Assembly (NCBI RefSeq): GCF_014201335.1
Contig: NZ_JACHEB010000016.1
Coordinates: forward strand, 58,095-122,094
Source of the DNA: Tunturiibacter gelidiferens
GTDB lineage: Bacteria > Acidobacteriota > Terriglobia > Terriglobales > Acidobacteriaceae
Length of the DNA stretch: 64,000 nucleotides
Direction of reading: 5' to 3'
How positions within the stretch are numbered: the first letter of the stretch is position 1; each line of letters starts with the position of its first letter. Shown here in pieces: positions 62,868 through 64,000 of this stretch. The translations under genes were made by a program, and so were the position numbers. The notes under the pieces are model-generated. The model was given only the letters and a program-made list of their open reading frames with translations. It did not search any database and had not been told where the DNA came from.

Positions 62868-63770
62868 ATGACGCAACAAACACAACTCAACGCCAAACTC
62901 GGCGGCCCCTTCACACTCCCCGGCACCACCCTGACCGTGAACCGCATGGGCTACGGCGCAATGCAACTCGCCGGCCCCCACGTCTTTGGCCCACCGCGCG
63001 ACATGGACGCCGCCCTCACCGTCCTCCGCGAAGCCATCGCCTCAGGCGTCAATCACCTCGACACCAGCGACTTCTACGGCCCTCACGTCACCAACCAGAT
63101 CATCAAAAAGGCGCTCCATCCCTACCCCGACGGCCTCGTCATCGTCACCAAATTAGGTGCTCGCCGCGGCGCAGACGCATCCTGGATCCCCGCTCTCTCC
63201 CGTCAGGAGATCATCGACGGCGTCCACGACAACCTCCGCAACCTCGGCCTCGACAAACTCGACGTAGTGAACCTCCGCGTAGGCGGCATCGAAGGCCCAG
63301 TCGAAGGATCCATCGCCGAACCCCTCACCGTACTAGCCGAACTCCAGCAACAAGGCCTGATCCAGCATCTCGGCCTCAGCAACGTCTCACCCACGCAGCT
63401 CACCGAAGCACAAAAAATCACAAAGATCGTCTGTATCCAAAACCTCTACAACATAGCCCACCGCCACGACGACGCCTTCATCGACGACCTCGCCAAACAA
63501 GGCATCGCCTACGTTCCCTTCTTCCCCCTCGGCGGCTTCACCCCGTTGCAATCCGAGAAACTCGACGACGTGGCAGAGTCCCTCGACTCATGCCCAATGC
63601 AGGTAGCGCAAGCCTGGCTCCTCCATCGCTCCCCCAACATCCTTCTCATCCCCGGCACCAAGTCACTCACCCATCTCCGCGAGAACCTCCAGGCCGCAAG
63701 CATCCAGCTCGCTCCCGAAACCATCACGGAGCTTGACTCCATCGCGGCCACACCCAAGCGCCCACACTAA
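62868..63770 (+). CDS. ydbC: YdbC-like aldo/keto reductase
   Basis: A 300-residue NAD(P)H-dependent carbonyl reductase very like E. coli YdbC by memory: VNRMGYGAMQLAGPHVFGPPRD, NHLDTSDFYGPHVTNQII, VTKLGARRGADASWIPA and GIAYVPFFPLGGFTPLQS. The AKR Asp/Tyr/Lys residues are in DTSDFYG and VTKLG. The usual catalytic His position reads NLRV (Arg), as it does in YdbC itself. YdbC reduces pyridoxal in E. coli (established for the family member); the substrate here is inferred. The ATG has AGAGGAG about 8 bases upstream. Confidence 0.92.
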   Translation: MTQQTQLNAKLGGPFTLPGTTLTVNRMGYGAMQLAGPHVFGPPRDMDAALTVLREAIASGVNHLDTSDFYGPHVTNQIIKKALHPYPDGLVIVTKLGARRGADASWIPALSRQEIIDGVHDNLRNLGLDKLDVVNLRVGGIEGPVEGSIAEPLTVLAELQQQGLIQHLGLSNVSPTQLTEAQKITKIVCIQNLYNIAHRHDDAFIDDLAKQGIAYVPFFPLGGFTPLQSEKLDDVAESLDSCPMQVAQAWLLHRSPNILLIPGTKSLTHLRENLQAASIQLAPETITELDSIAATPKRPH

Positions 63771-63838
63771 AACGAGCAATACGCCAACCATCGCCAACCG
63801 AGAAGATCGCGCTTGTCCGAACACACCAACTCGACGTC

Positions 63839-63910
63839 CAAGTGACGACAAGCGCGTTTATCAGGACTAAATCCTCCCCTCTAGCAGAAGCTCAACAAGT
63901 GCATCGGCCT
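63839..63910. repeat. Intergenic repeat, copy after the ydbC-like gene
   Basis: About 72 bases matching 24432-24502 (shared words CAAGTGACGA, GCGCGTTTAT, AGGACTAA, AAGTGCATCGGCCT). The remaining 90 bases to the window end show nothing I recognise. Confidence 0.65.
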
Positions 63911-64000
63911 TCCATGAGAAGGCCGGTCCGTGTCAAGGGCATGTAGTTGGGCAAGTCATACTATTTTCGCCTTTCGCGAATCTGGTCCTTTCTGGTGGAG

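Overview
The window looks like a chromosome segment of an acidobacterium of the Terriglobus/Edaphobacter/Granulicella kind. This is an inference from gene content. It holds two giant MacB/FtsX-type permeases of the acidobacterial ADOP class (one with its PadR repressor), a VWFA-related acidobacterial-domain protein, a Ser/Thr kinase fused to a beta-propeller, a huge BNR/choice-of-anchor-D surface protein, and an alternative complex III plus caa3 oxidase operon. Coding sequence is GC-rich and tightly packed. I see no rRNA, tRNA, CRISPR array, intact IS element or prophage.

Layout. 1-4.2 kb: clpB (running off the left edge), a DUF1275 membrane protein, hsp20 and a GT2 glycosyltransferase. clpB and hsp20 share an upstream sequence module that looks like a common stress promoter. 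4.2-9.2 kb: an S10-type serine carboxypeptidase, a hexanucleotide repeat tract, and an ADOP permease behind padR. 9.3-20 kb: a cupin, the VWFA protein, a divergent pair (DUF1579-like secreted protein and wHTH-TPR regulator), a second ADOP permease and the kinase-propeller. 20.3-26.5 kb: a patchwork bounded by two copies of the upstream region and first ~95 codons of rlmI. Between the copies lie a propeller lipoprotein, a second hexanucleotide tract, ADOP 3'-end debris and a metallo-beta-lactamase-fold enzyme. 26.2-35.3 kb: intact rlmI, a HI0933-family flavoprotein, the 1544-residue surface protein and a class II photolyase.

35.3-49.1 kb is the metabolic centre: a 12-gene leftward operon, actA-B-C-D-E-F, an unknown single-TM protein, SCO, and cytochrome oxidase subunits II, I, III and IV. 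It ends in a perfect intrinsic terminator at 35311-35334. Quinol would be oxidised by ACIII, electrons passed by cytochrome c domains to the CuA site of subunit II, and O2 reduced by an A2-type (YSHPxVY) subunit I. SCO would load copper into CuA.

49.4-63.8 kb: an AlkA-like glycosylase overlapping a GT-C-like membrane protein, a GH57/DUF3536 enzyme, an M23-like protein, an MBL hydrolase, a Rieske oxygenase, a GT39 (ArnT-like) transferase, a small unknown protein divergent from a lone response regulator, a WYL regulator, a VOC protein, and a TetR gene divergent from a ydbC-like aldo/keto reductase. Four loci carrying a multi-hairpin REP-like element lie between 56.2 and 61.6 kb. No clear new defence or mobile system is visible. 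The best leads are the shared clpB/hsp20 promoter module, the rlmI-bounded patchwork, the repeat families and the unknown respiratory-operon protein.
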